This document shows, one piece after another, positions 37,217-45,933 of a stretch of DNA of 64,000 nucleotides. A program made the position numbers and the translations under genes. Every line of letters starts with the position of its first letter. Position 1 is the stretch's first letter. Source of the DNA: Pycnococcus provasolii (taxonomy: Eukaryota > Chlorophyta > Pseudoscourfieldiophyceae > Pseudoscourfieldiales > Pycnococcaceae); NCBI GenBank assembly GCA_938743325.2, contig OW568879.1, positions 372,001-436,000 on the forward strand, in the 5' to 3' direction. The notes beneath the pieces were generated by a model. That model made no database searches, was not told where the DNA came from, and worked only from the letters and a program-made list of their open reading frames with translations.

Positions 37217-38539
37217 TTACAGGTCTCCCTCGTCATTCGCCGCGGCATACGAGCGCACAACCGGCGCATCAACAACTTTCGGAGATAGGGTTAACGGAGG
37301 ATCGGACGACGGCGGCTGCGAGTGCGAATGCTTCGAGCGCTTGGCAGCCTTTGCAAAGAGCGCGCCGATGGCACTGTCGGGGGCACTCTTCGCCTTCGAC
37401 TTCCCACGCGGTGCTGATGGTTGCGATAGCTGCGGCACAGTTGGAGGAGGATGAGCACTGCCCGCACCAGCTCCGGTAGCACCTGATTGGCGCCGAGAGA
37501 ACAGGTCTGCAACACCTCCCGGCATGACTGCTGAAGGGACGATTCCTTCCTCCTTCGATGATTGGCTGCGCAGCATCTGAATGAGCTTACGAGCATTTGC
37601 AGGAGCCTTAGCCGCCAAGTCGTTCATAAAGGCGACGTAGATGAGCGACCCGCGAATCGTCCGCCAACGCGACACGAGCTCTTGTGAGAGCGCTTCCAGC
37701 TGAGCATCTCCAAACTCCGTGTATCCGACGGCTTTTTCCTGACTTTCTGAGTGAGCCATACGAATATAGCATAGTTGGTTGTTTATTTTGTTGGAGCGAA
37801 GCATCGGCGTCCGACCCGTCGACGCGCAAGTCCCGTCTGCATTCACCCAGGGCTCGACGACGTCGACAATTGTCGCGCGGTGTCTCTGCAGGATGGTGTA
37901 TACCTCTCGGACGTGCCAGCTTATGTGTCGAAATTCACACGCAATGCCAACTTCGCTCGCGCCATTCTCATCGAGTCCTTCTCTGACTTTTGAAAGGACT
38001 TCGTCAAGGCTTGCGTCGTCACGTCGAAGGCTTGGCGGTGTTTGCAGAAGGATTGGTCCACATCGCGACTTCAGGTGCTTTGCAGCTTGCGTTGCAAAGT
38101 CGTGCGCCATGTTCACCGCAATGTTTCCCGCGAGTCTATGATCGTGCGTGACAGACCGGTTCATCTTGAGCGTGATGCGGAACGCGTCGTTGGTTTGTGC
38201 CGCCCACTTGTCCATCGCACTTGTTTTGGGGAAGGCGTAGAAGCTCGAGTTGATTTCGCAGAAGTGCATATTGCAGGTTGCGAAATAGCGTAGTTCATCT
38301 CCCGCGGGTAAGTTGCGCGGGTAGAATTTGCCATCCGAGCGCCAGTGGCTGTACGAGAACCCGGACGTTCCTACGAGGATGGGTTGTTGTGACAAGGATG
38401 GCACCACTGCTCCTCCTAGAGTTGACGGTAGAGTTGCTGCGCCTCCCCCCATACTAAAATGAGCACGGGTTAGCTCCTTATCCTCCTCCTCAGGCTCAGG
38501 TTCAGGTTCACTTTTAGGGCGAGCCACCACCACGTCCAT
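37217..38539 (-). CDS. DUF72 (YecE-like) protein
   Basis: A 440-residue protein with a DUF72 TIM-barrel core (about residues 35-320). Signature blocks are VGTSGFSYSHW, FYP..LPAGDELRYFA, VEINS-like CEINSSFYAFP, FRITLKMNRSVTHDHRL, ILLQTPPSL, ACEFRHISW and SLIYVAFMNDLAAKAPANA, the usual final block (YxYFNNDxxxxAxxNA). The family is widespread in bacteria and also found in algae and plants; its biochemical function is not established. The last 115 residues are Ser/Pro/Lys-rich and not part of the domain. The ATG at 38539 is used because the codon opening the longer frame is GTG. It ends 32 bp from the convergent TIR-like/TPR gene. Confidence 0.85.
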   Translation of the reverse strand: MDVVVARPKSEPEPEPEEEDKELTRAHFSMGGGAATLPSTLGGAVVPSLSQQPILVGTSGFSYSHWRSDGKFYPRNLPAGDELRYFATCNMHFCEINSSFYAFPKTSAMDKWAAQTNDAFRITLKMNRSVTHDHRLAGNIAVNMAHDFATQAAKHLKSRCGPILLQTPPSLRRDDASLDEVLSKVREGLDENGASEVGIACEFRHISWHVREVYTILQRHRATIVDVVEPWVNADGTCASTGRTPMLRSNKINNQLCYIRMAHSESQEKAVGYTEFGDAQLEALSQELVSRWRTIRGSLIYVAFMNDLAAKAPANARKLIQMLRSQSSKEEGIVPSAVMPGGVADLFSRRQSGATGAGAGSAHPPPTVPQLSQPSAPRGKSKAKSAPDSAIGALFAKAAKRSKHSHSQPPSSDPPLTLSPKVVDAPVVRSYAAANDEGDL

Positions 38540-39387
38540 TGTATTCACTCACAAACTCACCTTGTTCTTATTTTTTCCCCAAAAAAGGTAGAAGTTGACC
38601 AATAATGCTTGTGCGAATAGTGATGCGCCACGGATGACGCTGTTAACAGGCAGTACTGGTGCAGTCAGTCAGGCAGGCAAACCCAAACCCAAACCCAGAG
38701 ATGATCCACCAGAAAGAAAGTCAGATATGCAACACTCAGCGAAGACAGCGATGCAACGAGTACTCAGTCAGCCAATGATGATACACCAGTCTCTGAGTAA
38801 TTGATGCGCCAATCACAAACGGATGGATGATACCAGGAAACTTGCCAGGAAACTTTCACACTCAGTCAGTCACAACTGATGATCACTGATGCCAATCATC
38901 ACAAACAAATAAATGATACGATGATACTAGGCCAGGAACGTTGAGAAGTTCAATCAAGGGAGTGTCACAGGTGCTCGAGAAACCGATTGGAGTTTGTGGT
39001 GCAAACCGAATATTCGTTCGAAGGGGACGGGACCCACCACCACCACCACCGGGTGAATCTGACCGGGCAAATCTAATTAAAAAAACACGGATCGAATTCC
39101 GGGTTTGGTCGGTGGGTTTGGTCGAGGGATTGAAATCTGTCCTTTTTGATTCCGGGTTATTTGGTCGGAGAGTTTGGTCGGAGATTGATTTTGGGTTAAT
39201 TCGCACCTCCCCTCTTCCTTTCGGCGAAAGCCTGTTGCCTGTCAGGCCTGTGCATTCCATTTCACACAACTGACACAAGTACCACCCTAACTTGCACACC
39301 CTTGCAATCCCTCGCGGCCGGCCGTCGGGTACCCTACCTTCTTGCTTGACCTTGGTGATAAAGTATTGCGACGTTTATTTTCGCAAG
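38540..39387. other. Intergenic region between divergent genes
   Basis: No gene supported. It contains an AAACCC-rich stretch (CAAACCCAAACCCAAACCC at about 38680) and GGGTTTGGTCG repeats at about 39100-39180, a weaker version of the telomere-like promoter elements seen elsewhere in the window. Confidence 0.5.
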
Positions 39388-41721
39388 ATGTCCTCTTCTC
39401 ATCATGGCGCCTCTGCTCCTCCTCCACCGTCGCAGCTCTTATCTCTCTTTCTCAATCCTCAACCAGGAGGAGGTGGAGAGTCTTCAACCTACTCTTTGAA
39501 GAGAAAACGTGAACCTGATGAGGTTGACGAGAAAAAATCCACCGACTTGCAGGATGCACAAACCTTGCAAGCGCGCGGCAAGTTTCGAACGTTCGAGGAG
39601 GCGCGCACGTACGTGCGCGAGCTCGGTCTAAAGAGCTGGAGGGAGTGGTGGGCTTGGAGCAAGTCAGGCGCGAGGCCGCACGACATACCGAGCCATCCTG
39701 AGACGACGTACGCGTCATCGGGCTGGACATCGTGGGGCGACTTCCTCGGATATGCGGTGGGTAAGCAGGCTCGGAAATCAAAAGAGTCAAAGTTTCGCAC
39801 GTTCGAGGCTGCGCGCACGTACGTGCGCACGCTCGGTCTAAAGAGCCAGAAGGAGTGGCACGCGTGGAGTTCGTCAGGCGCGCGTCCGCACGACATTCCG
39901 AGCGATCCTGATGTGATGTACAAGTCATCAGGCTGGACATCGTTGAGCGACTTCCTCGGATACGCGGCTCGCTCGTTTCGCAGCTTCGAGGATGCGCGCT
40001 CGTATGTGCGCACGCTCGGTCTAAAGAGCTGGGAGAAGTGGCACGCGTGGAGTGCGTCAGGCGCGCGTCCGCACGACATTCCGAGCAATCCTGATCAGAA
40101 ATACAAGTCATCAGGCTGGACATCGTTGGGCGACTTCCTCGGATACGCGGCTCGCTCGTTTCGTTCTTTCGAGGATGCGCGCTCGTATGTGCGCACGCTC
40201 GGTCTGAAGAGCGTGGAGGAGTGGCAGGCGTGGAGTTCGTCAGGCGCGCGTCCGCACGACATTCCGGGCAATCCTGAGACGACGTACGAGTCATCGGGCT
40301 GGCTATCGTACGGCGACTTTCTTGGATACGCGGTGGGCAAGCAGGATCGGAAAACGAAAGAGTCAACGTTTCGCACGTTCGAGGATGCGCGCACGTACGT
40401 GCACACGCTCGGCCTGAAGAGCCAGAAGGAGTGGAAGGAGTGGAGCAAATCCGGCGCGCGTCCGCACGACATACCGGGCAATCCTAATGTGACGTACAAG
40501 TCATCCGGCTGGATATCGTACCCCGACTTCCTCGGATACGCGGTGGGCCAGCAGGCTCGTCAAACGAAAGAGTCAAAGTTTCGCAGCTTCGAGGATGCGC
40601 GCGCGTATGTGCGTACGCTCGGCCTGAAGAGCAAGAATGAGTGGGAGGAGTGGAGTTCGTCAGGCGCGAGGCCGCACGACATTCCGAGCGCTCCTGATGT
40701 GACGTACGCGTCATCAGGTTGGACATCGTGGGGCGACTTCCTCGGATACGCGGAAGGCAAGGTGGCAAACTCGTTTCGCACGTTCGAGGATGCGCGCACG
40801 TATGTGCGCACGCTCGGTCTGAAGAGCGCAATAGAGTGGCAGGCGTGGAGTAAGTCAGGCGCGAGGCCGCACGACATACCGAGCGCTCCTAATGTGACGT
40901 ACAAGTCATCAGGCTGGACATCGTGGGGCGACTTCCTCGGGTACGCGGTGGGCAAGCAGGCTCGTCAAACGAAAGAGTCAAAGTTTCGCACATTCGAGGA
41001 GGCGCGCACGTACGTGCGCGAGCTCGGTCTAAAGAGCTGGGAGAAGTGGAAGGAGTGGAGTTCGTCAGGCGCGCGTCCGCACGACATACCGAGCCATCCT
41101 GAGACGACGTACGCGTCATCGGGCTGGACATCGTGGGGCGACTTCCTCGGATATGCGGCTCGCTCGTTTCGCAGCTTCGAGGACGCGCGCACATACGTGC
41201 GAACTCTCGGTCTGAAGAGCGCAAGGGAGTGGCAGGCGTGGAGTGCGTCAGGCGCGCGTCCGCACGACATACCGGGCGCTCCTGATGTGACGTACGCGTC
41301 ATCGGGCTGGCTATCTTTCGGCGACTTCCTCGGGTACGCGGTGGGCAAGGCGGCTGTCTCGACGGAGAATGTTTGCATCGAGCTGATTGCACTACCGAGG
41401 TCGCTCAAAGGGGAAACAAACGACATCACACCGCCACAAATTTCGCAACGCTTCATCGTTTTTGACACGCCAATGCTTGAGATGAGATATGCCGCCATGT
41501 ATGTCGCGCAGATGCTTCGAGAGGAAGGATCCAAAGGCGTCAACGACGGCGACATTGAGTTGCGCTTGCTCAGCGGCGAAGTGGTTTCGCTATCTGAGCA
41601 AAAGATTCGCGACCTCCTGGTGTTCCCGAAGCTTGAGGCAAGCAGCAACTCTGCGGCTGGCTCGCTTCCATTACTCAAGGTTCACTACAGACACGTGCAC
41701 GCTGGTGTGAAAGAAGAGTAA
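39388..41721 (+). CDS. Protein with nine phage-integrase repeat units (INT_rpt)
   Basis: A 777-residue protein. Residues about 65-650 are nine repeats of 58-70 residues, each FRTFEDARTYVRTLGLKS, then EWxxWSxSGARPHDIP, then YxSSGWTSWGDFLGY. This is the repeat that Pfam calls the phage-integrase repeat unit, found next to bacterial integrases and, in arrays, in many algae. Some units are joined directly (YAARSF), others by a GKQARxTKES spacer. The N-terminus has a basic KRKREP signal-like stretch. The last 115 residues form a separate domain (VCIELIALPRSL, RFIVFDTPMLEMRYAAMYV, LLKVHYRHVH). No integrase catalytic domain is present. The array may bind DNA, since the first is its context in integrases, but that is inference. 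Repeats are near-identical at DNA level. Confidence 0.75.
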   Translation: MSSSHHGASAPPPPSQLLSLFLNPQPGGGGESSTYSLKRKREPDEVDEKKSTDLQDAQTLQARGKFRTFEEARTYVRELGLKSWREWWAWSKSGARPHDIPSHPETTYASSGWTSWGDFLGYAVGKQARKSKESKFRTFEAARTYVRTLGLKSQKEWHAWSSSGARPHDIPSDPDVMYKSSGWTSLSDFLGYAARSFRSFEDARSYVRTLGLKSWEKWHAWSASGARPHDIPSNPDQKYKSSGWTSLGDFLGYAARSFRSFEDARSYVRTLGLKSVEEWQAWSSSGARPHDIPGNPETTYESSGWLSYGDFLGYAVGKQDRKTKESTFRTFEDARTYVHTLGLKSQKEWKEWSKSGARPHDIPGNPNVTYKSSGWISYPDFLGYAVGQQARQTKESKFRSFEDARAYVRTLGLKSKNEWEEWSSSGARPHDIPSAPDVTYASSGWTSWGDFLGYAEGKVANSFRTFEDARTYVRTLGLKSAIEWQAWSKSGARPHDIPSAPNVTYKSSGWTSWGDFLGYAVGKQARQTKESKFRTFEEARTYVRELGLKSWEKWKEWSSSGARPHDIPSHPETTYASSGWTSWGDFLGYAARSFRSFEDARTYVRTLGLKSAREWQAWSASGARPHDIPGAPDVTYASSGWLSFGDFLGYAVGKAAVSTENVCIELIALPRSLKGETNDITPPQISQRFIVFDTPMLEMRYAAMYVAQMLREEGSKGVNDGDIELRLLSGEVVSLSEQKIRDLLVFPKLEASSNSAAGSLPLLKVHYRHVHAGVKEE

Positions 41722-41923
41722 GGTAGTAAGTAACTTACCGTACGGTACATGTAAATTATAATATGTACAGTGTATCAAATAATACATACAGTAAGTGGTT
41801 GTGGAGTTCCCTATGAAAGTGTCTGAAAAGGCGAACAGAAAAGAAAAGAAGAGAAAAACACTTGAGAAAAAGAAACAGAAAGTAGAAACCCATCCTAAGG
41901 TTAGTCTAGACTATCTTTTTATT

Positions 41924-41955
41924 AGGGTTAGGGTTAGGGTTAGGGTTAGGGTTCG
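41924..41955. repeat. TTAGGG x5 block
   Basis: Five uninterrupted TTAGGG units followed by TTCGG, about 200 bp upstream of the gene at 42150 and downstream of the integrase-repeat gene. It is the only telomere-like block in the window that does not lie between divergent genes. Confidence 0.9.
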
Positions 41956-42149
41956 GAAGGTTTCGGTTCCGTCCGGCCCCACTGGCCACTGACGTTGAAC
42001 TCGTTCCCCCGACCCTTTTTGGGAAAGATTTGATTGACAAGTCTGACGTGGCACCTGTTCAATCACACGCGTGAATCACTGAATTCTCCCCCCCTTGTTT
42101 TCCCCCCCTTTTTCTGCTTTTGTCCTCGTCATTCTTCTCAACTGCTACC

Positions 42150-42719
42150 ATGCTCGCTTCGTTCTCGTCAGTGTCTGTGCGCACTGCTCGTCAGCGTCCT
42201 GCTCCTGGGTCGTCGTCTCGTGCTGCTTGTCGCATTCATCGCGTTCACGCGAACACGGATTGGTTCCTCGATGCCGCAGGTTGTGAACCTATGCGTGTCA
42301 TCGACCCGCAAGCGGGACCCCAGGGGGGGCAGGAGTTCATCACGTCGAAAGAATCGTCGCCAGCCGCGTGCTCGTACGTCTCCCCGTTCCACATTCCAGG
42401 TGGAAAGAACGAGAAATACACATCCGTCGCGACGTGGCTGCACGGCATGGAGAACTCCGCGAAAGTCATGTTCAAAGCGAGTGAGAAACATCTCCTCATG
42501 ACGGCTCTCTCGGGACCCAGTAACGAGCACGATCCGTGGGTCGACTACGGCTATGAGCTCGTCGTCGATGGCGAACCTCTTTTCGCCAATGGCGAAGAGC
42601 GTGAGCTTCATCCAGGCTCCAAAATACGTCTGACAGGACCGGGGGAAGACGACTCCAACCCTCTCGCAGCGTGGCTGTCAGAATACGTCGTGTACCGCGA
42701 CACACACGCTCACGCGTGA
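42150..42719 (+). CDS. Small plastid-targeted protein, unknown
   Basis: Not recognised. A 189-residue product with a leader rich in Ser, Arg, Ala and no acids for the first 30 residues (MLASFSSVSVRTARQRPAPG), typical of a chloroplast transit peptide. The mature part includes GGQEFITSKESS, YVSPFHIPGGKNEKYTSV and YELVVDGEPLFANGEERELHPGSKIRL (two blocks), with alternating hydrophobic residues suggesting a beta-rich fold. No membrane helix. Confidence is for existence as a gene, not function. Confidence 0.6.
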   Translation: MLASFSSVSVRTARQRPAPGSSSRAACRIHRVHANTDWFLDAAGCEPMRVIDPQAGPQGGQEFITSKESSPAACSYVSPFHIPGGKNEKYTSVATWLHGMENSAKVMFKASEKHLLMTALSGPSNEHDPWVDYGYELVVDGEPLFANGEERELHPGSKIRLTGPGEDDSNPLAAWLSEYVVYRDTHAHA

Positions 42720-43203
42720 TGTGCTCGTTCGCGTCGTCATGTCGCACGCCTTGCCTGGTGCGGATGTGTTCACAGTGCGAGCGGGCATCATCGGTGGAAA
42801 CCAAATCGGCGAGTTCTTCTTTTCTTTCGTGCGTGGGAGGTTTGTTGTGCGATGGCATTTTTGGATCCTCTGCTAGGCGCAGATTTCTACGACTACTGCG
42901 GTGTTGCTAACTAACTGATAAAGGAAAAGAGTAAAAGTCTTTGTGTGTTTTTGTAGAGGCCTTGTACACCGATTTGTAAACATTGGGACTTCCACCACTG
43001 ATTTGACGTCATGATAGTCTATGATATGATGGCCAACGGTGAGAGCGCCATCCGATCGACATACATGGGGGTGTCGTAACCCCTAATTAAGTTTGGAAAG
43101 TTAGATTGGGGGTCGTCACACCTGGTCGTCACGGACACGGGGAACGTTAATCGAGAGTCGAAACCAACAATTTATTTTTCTGTGACACATTATTCATGAA
43201 ATT
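42720..43203. other. Intergenic region
   Basis: No supported gene or recognisable repeat. A single TTAATTAGGGG-like complement (CCCCTAATTAA) occurs at about 43080. Confidence 0.5.
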
Positions 43204-45562
43204 ATGATGATGGTCGTCGCACACGTGCCATCATCAATGGCTGGCGCGCGCGCTGTGCACAGGCGACGAGTGTGTTGTTGTGCGCCCTCGTCGGCATCCA
43301 AACGCACCACCAGCAGCGGCGAGAGCGGAGACGAGTCTTCTTCGACGGATGCACCGGCGTTCCCCAGATTACCACCACAAAAAAAAACACGCGGAGGAAT
43401 CGTGTCGGCGGTAAACAAAGAGAACATTCGCGGACTCTGCGGCTCTTCGCGCTTCGCTCAACGCGTGAGGAGTGATCGGCGACGCGCCGCGGCGGATCCG
43501 CAGGAGAAGCACGTGCTGGTCATTGGCGAGCCAGGAACGCCCAAGCTCGACGTCGCGAAAATGGTGTGCCTCGAGAGCCCGAGGCGCAAAGGCGACGTGC
43601 GAATCGTAAGGTGCGGAAAGATGAAGTCGCGACGACGAGATGCAGCCACACAACTAGCAGACGCGCTCGACGTCATCTGCCCAGGCGGTATCGCGCTGCT
43701 GAGTGACGTCCACGAGCTGCCAGACAGCGCACTGCACGTGCTCCGTGACCGCCTCGATCGACGACTCGCCACCGAGGCACCCACCAGGTGAAGGTGTGCG
43801 GCTTGTCCTCACCACCTCTAGGGCTATGGACACGAATCTAAACTTGTCGTCGCTTTCCACCGCTGTCACCACCATCAAGGTGCCTCCCCTTCGCGTTCGA
43901 GCTAAAGACTTGGCTGCCGAGACTCGCTTCTTCCTCCGTCAAGCGGCTGTGGCAAGCGATGTTTCCAACGCCCAAACGCTCAAGGGAGTCACGCCAGCGG
44001 CGCTCAGGCTATTGGAGGCGTACACGTGGCCAGGCAACGACGCGGAACTCCAAAACGTCCTACAGCGCGCGCTCGTGCACGAGATCGGCATTGCGGAACG
44101 AGACGGCGTGTCACTGCCGACGATGCTCAGCGAGGACGTGTTATGGCCAGGTAGCGAGGGGCCACAGAGCCGCGACAAGAGGCTCCGCGCGGACTTGCTG
44201 CGCCTATGGCCTCTGCTACGCCAAGCCATGCGCAGCGAGTTGTGGATGGATGGCTTCATGCAGTACGTCGTGCGCCCCGCGTTCGCCGTCGTGGTTATCG
44301 GCTTATTCGTGGCCCCTCAGGCACGCGCGGACAACGCGTTCCTCAACGTGTTCTGGGCATGGTGGTGGCCAGGCATTCTGCTGCTCTACCCGTTTGTCGG
44401 ACGCCTCTGGTGCAGCTTCTGCCCATTCATGGCGTACGGCGAGCTCGCGCAACGCTTCAGGCTCAAGATGCTACCACAGGTTCCACTTATGAATTGGCCG
44501 CGAGACGCGCTCGACAAGGGAGGTGGTTGGTTCTTGTTCGCACTTTTCGCCGTCATCTTGGAGTGGGAGGAACTGTGGGCGCTCGAAGACCATGCGGCGT
44601 TGTCATCATGGCTCTTGCTGCTTATCACAGCGGGTGCCGTCATCGGCAGCCTGCTCTACAAGAAGCGCGTATGGTGTCGCTACTTGTGCCCGATCGGAGG
44701 CATGAACGGCCTCTACGCCAAGCTTGCGCTGACGGAGCTGCGAGCGGAGCAGGGCGTTTGCTCTGCGGAGTGCTCGACGTACGGGTGCTACAAGGGTGGA
44801 CCGGCGGTGGAGCCGGAAGGTATGGAATCGGAGGGATGCCCACTTGGCGTGCACCCTGCACAGCTCCAAGACAACCGCAATTGCGTTCTATGCGCTGAGT
44901 GTGTGAAGGCTTGCCCGCACAAATCCGTTAAGGTGAACTTTCGATTCACAGCCGATGACATCTTACAGCCGATGCACAATGCTACCGCATATGAGGTGAG
45001 CCTACTCTTCTTACTCTTCGGCGCCGTGTTCTGCCACCACATACCAGAGGCCTCAACTCTGCTCCAAATGCCCGAGGCTATTACCACCGCCGTCACGAAG
45101 TCGGCGCAGTCGGTGGGCAACATCTTCACGAGTCGTCCGTTTGCGTGGCACACTGGCCTCGCCACGGCGTCGCTGGCGTATCCTGGTGTTCTCGCATTGG
45201 CTGCGCATCGTGCGGCTGGCTCACGCGGCAATTTCGTTCGCGAGGCGTACAGCTACTTGCCATTGTGTTGGCTTGCGTCTATCGCGCACTACCTCGACTT
45301 GGGAATGGGCGAGGCGGGTTCAATCCTTCCTGCAGCGGCTCGGATGGTGGGACTCGTAGACTTGGCGCCAAGGCTTCCTGTGCTCGTGGCGTCGCCCGAA
45401 GTAATTGACTTCTCGCAGGGTCTTTGTGTCGTTGTTGGGTGTCTATCGAGCCTGGTTTTGCTGCGCGTTCTAGCAAGAAGGCCTTGGTTGGAGATTGGTT
45501 GGCAGTGTGGTGGCATGATCGTTCTGAGTGCGCAATTGTGGTGGCTGTTGCTGGTCGCTTGA
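43204..45562 (+). CDS. Degenerate NtrC-type AAA+ domain fused to membrane 4Fe-4S polyferredoxin
   Basis: Two overlapping frames read as one gene. The first (43204 to about 43744) has a transit-like leader and the start of a sigma-54-activator-type AAA+ domain: HVLVIGEPGTPKLDVAKM (Walker A damaged, usual GEPGTGKE) and GGIALLSDVHELPDSALHVL (Walker B damaged, usual TLFLDEIGELP). The second continues it with VRLVLTTSR, VPPLRVRAKDL and YTWPGNDAELQNVLQRA (sensor 2). A 43-bp intron, 43745-43787 (GTGACC...CACCAG), would join them in frame; a one-base frame change is the alternative. The remainder is NapH/NosR-like: LWCSFCPFMAYGE, WCRYLCPIGG, CSAECSTYGC, and a 4Fe-4S motif CVLCAECVKACP, among about eight membrane helices. 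It probably moves electrons in a plastid or other membrane, with a dead AAA+ domain as a sensor or scaffold. Confidence 0.7.
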
Positions 45563-45654
45563 TATGTAGTTGACACCACAGTAAGAACTACAAAGATTTG
45601 CAATCAAAAACACTTGATATTTGTTTTGAGAAAACAAGCCAATCGTGTTGATTT

Positions 45655-45879
45655 TTGCCGCTCGGGACACCGGTCGCGCACAAGTTTTTGGTAAATGCAG
45701 TGGCGGCGCACACATTCCCGTCGTTTGCTTCGTGCGGGGATTTCCCGGAGGTCGTTTCCGTCCCACGGGTCGCCATTATTGGCGAAGCGCGGCGGCGACT
45801 CGCCGATGGCGAAGTGACGGAATCCGTGATGGATGCAGTGGTTACTAATAGATGGCCAACACTTCGCCCCGAAGTTTAA
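45655..45879 (+). other. Short coding-like stretch without start codon
   Basis: An open frame of about 75 codons with gene-like codon use and no early ATG (it begins at TTG). The product includes HTFPSFASCGDFPEVVSVPRV and GEARRRLADGEVTESVMDAV in succession. It could be a terminal exon or a remnant; no family was recognised. It lies between the polyferredoxin stop and the convergent end of the long TPR gene. Confidence 0.3.
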
Positions 45880-45933
45880 GTGTGAAACAAATTCTCTTAG
45901 ACTATCTTACATCTTTCCTTGTGACGACGATGT

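Noticed and set aside
39452-41678. Several long minus-strand frames opposite the integrase-repeat gene
   Set aside because: They are antisense shadows of the repeat array, with improbable Ser/Arg/Thr/Cys composition.
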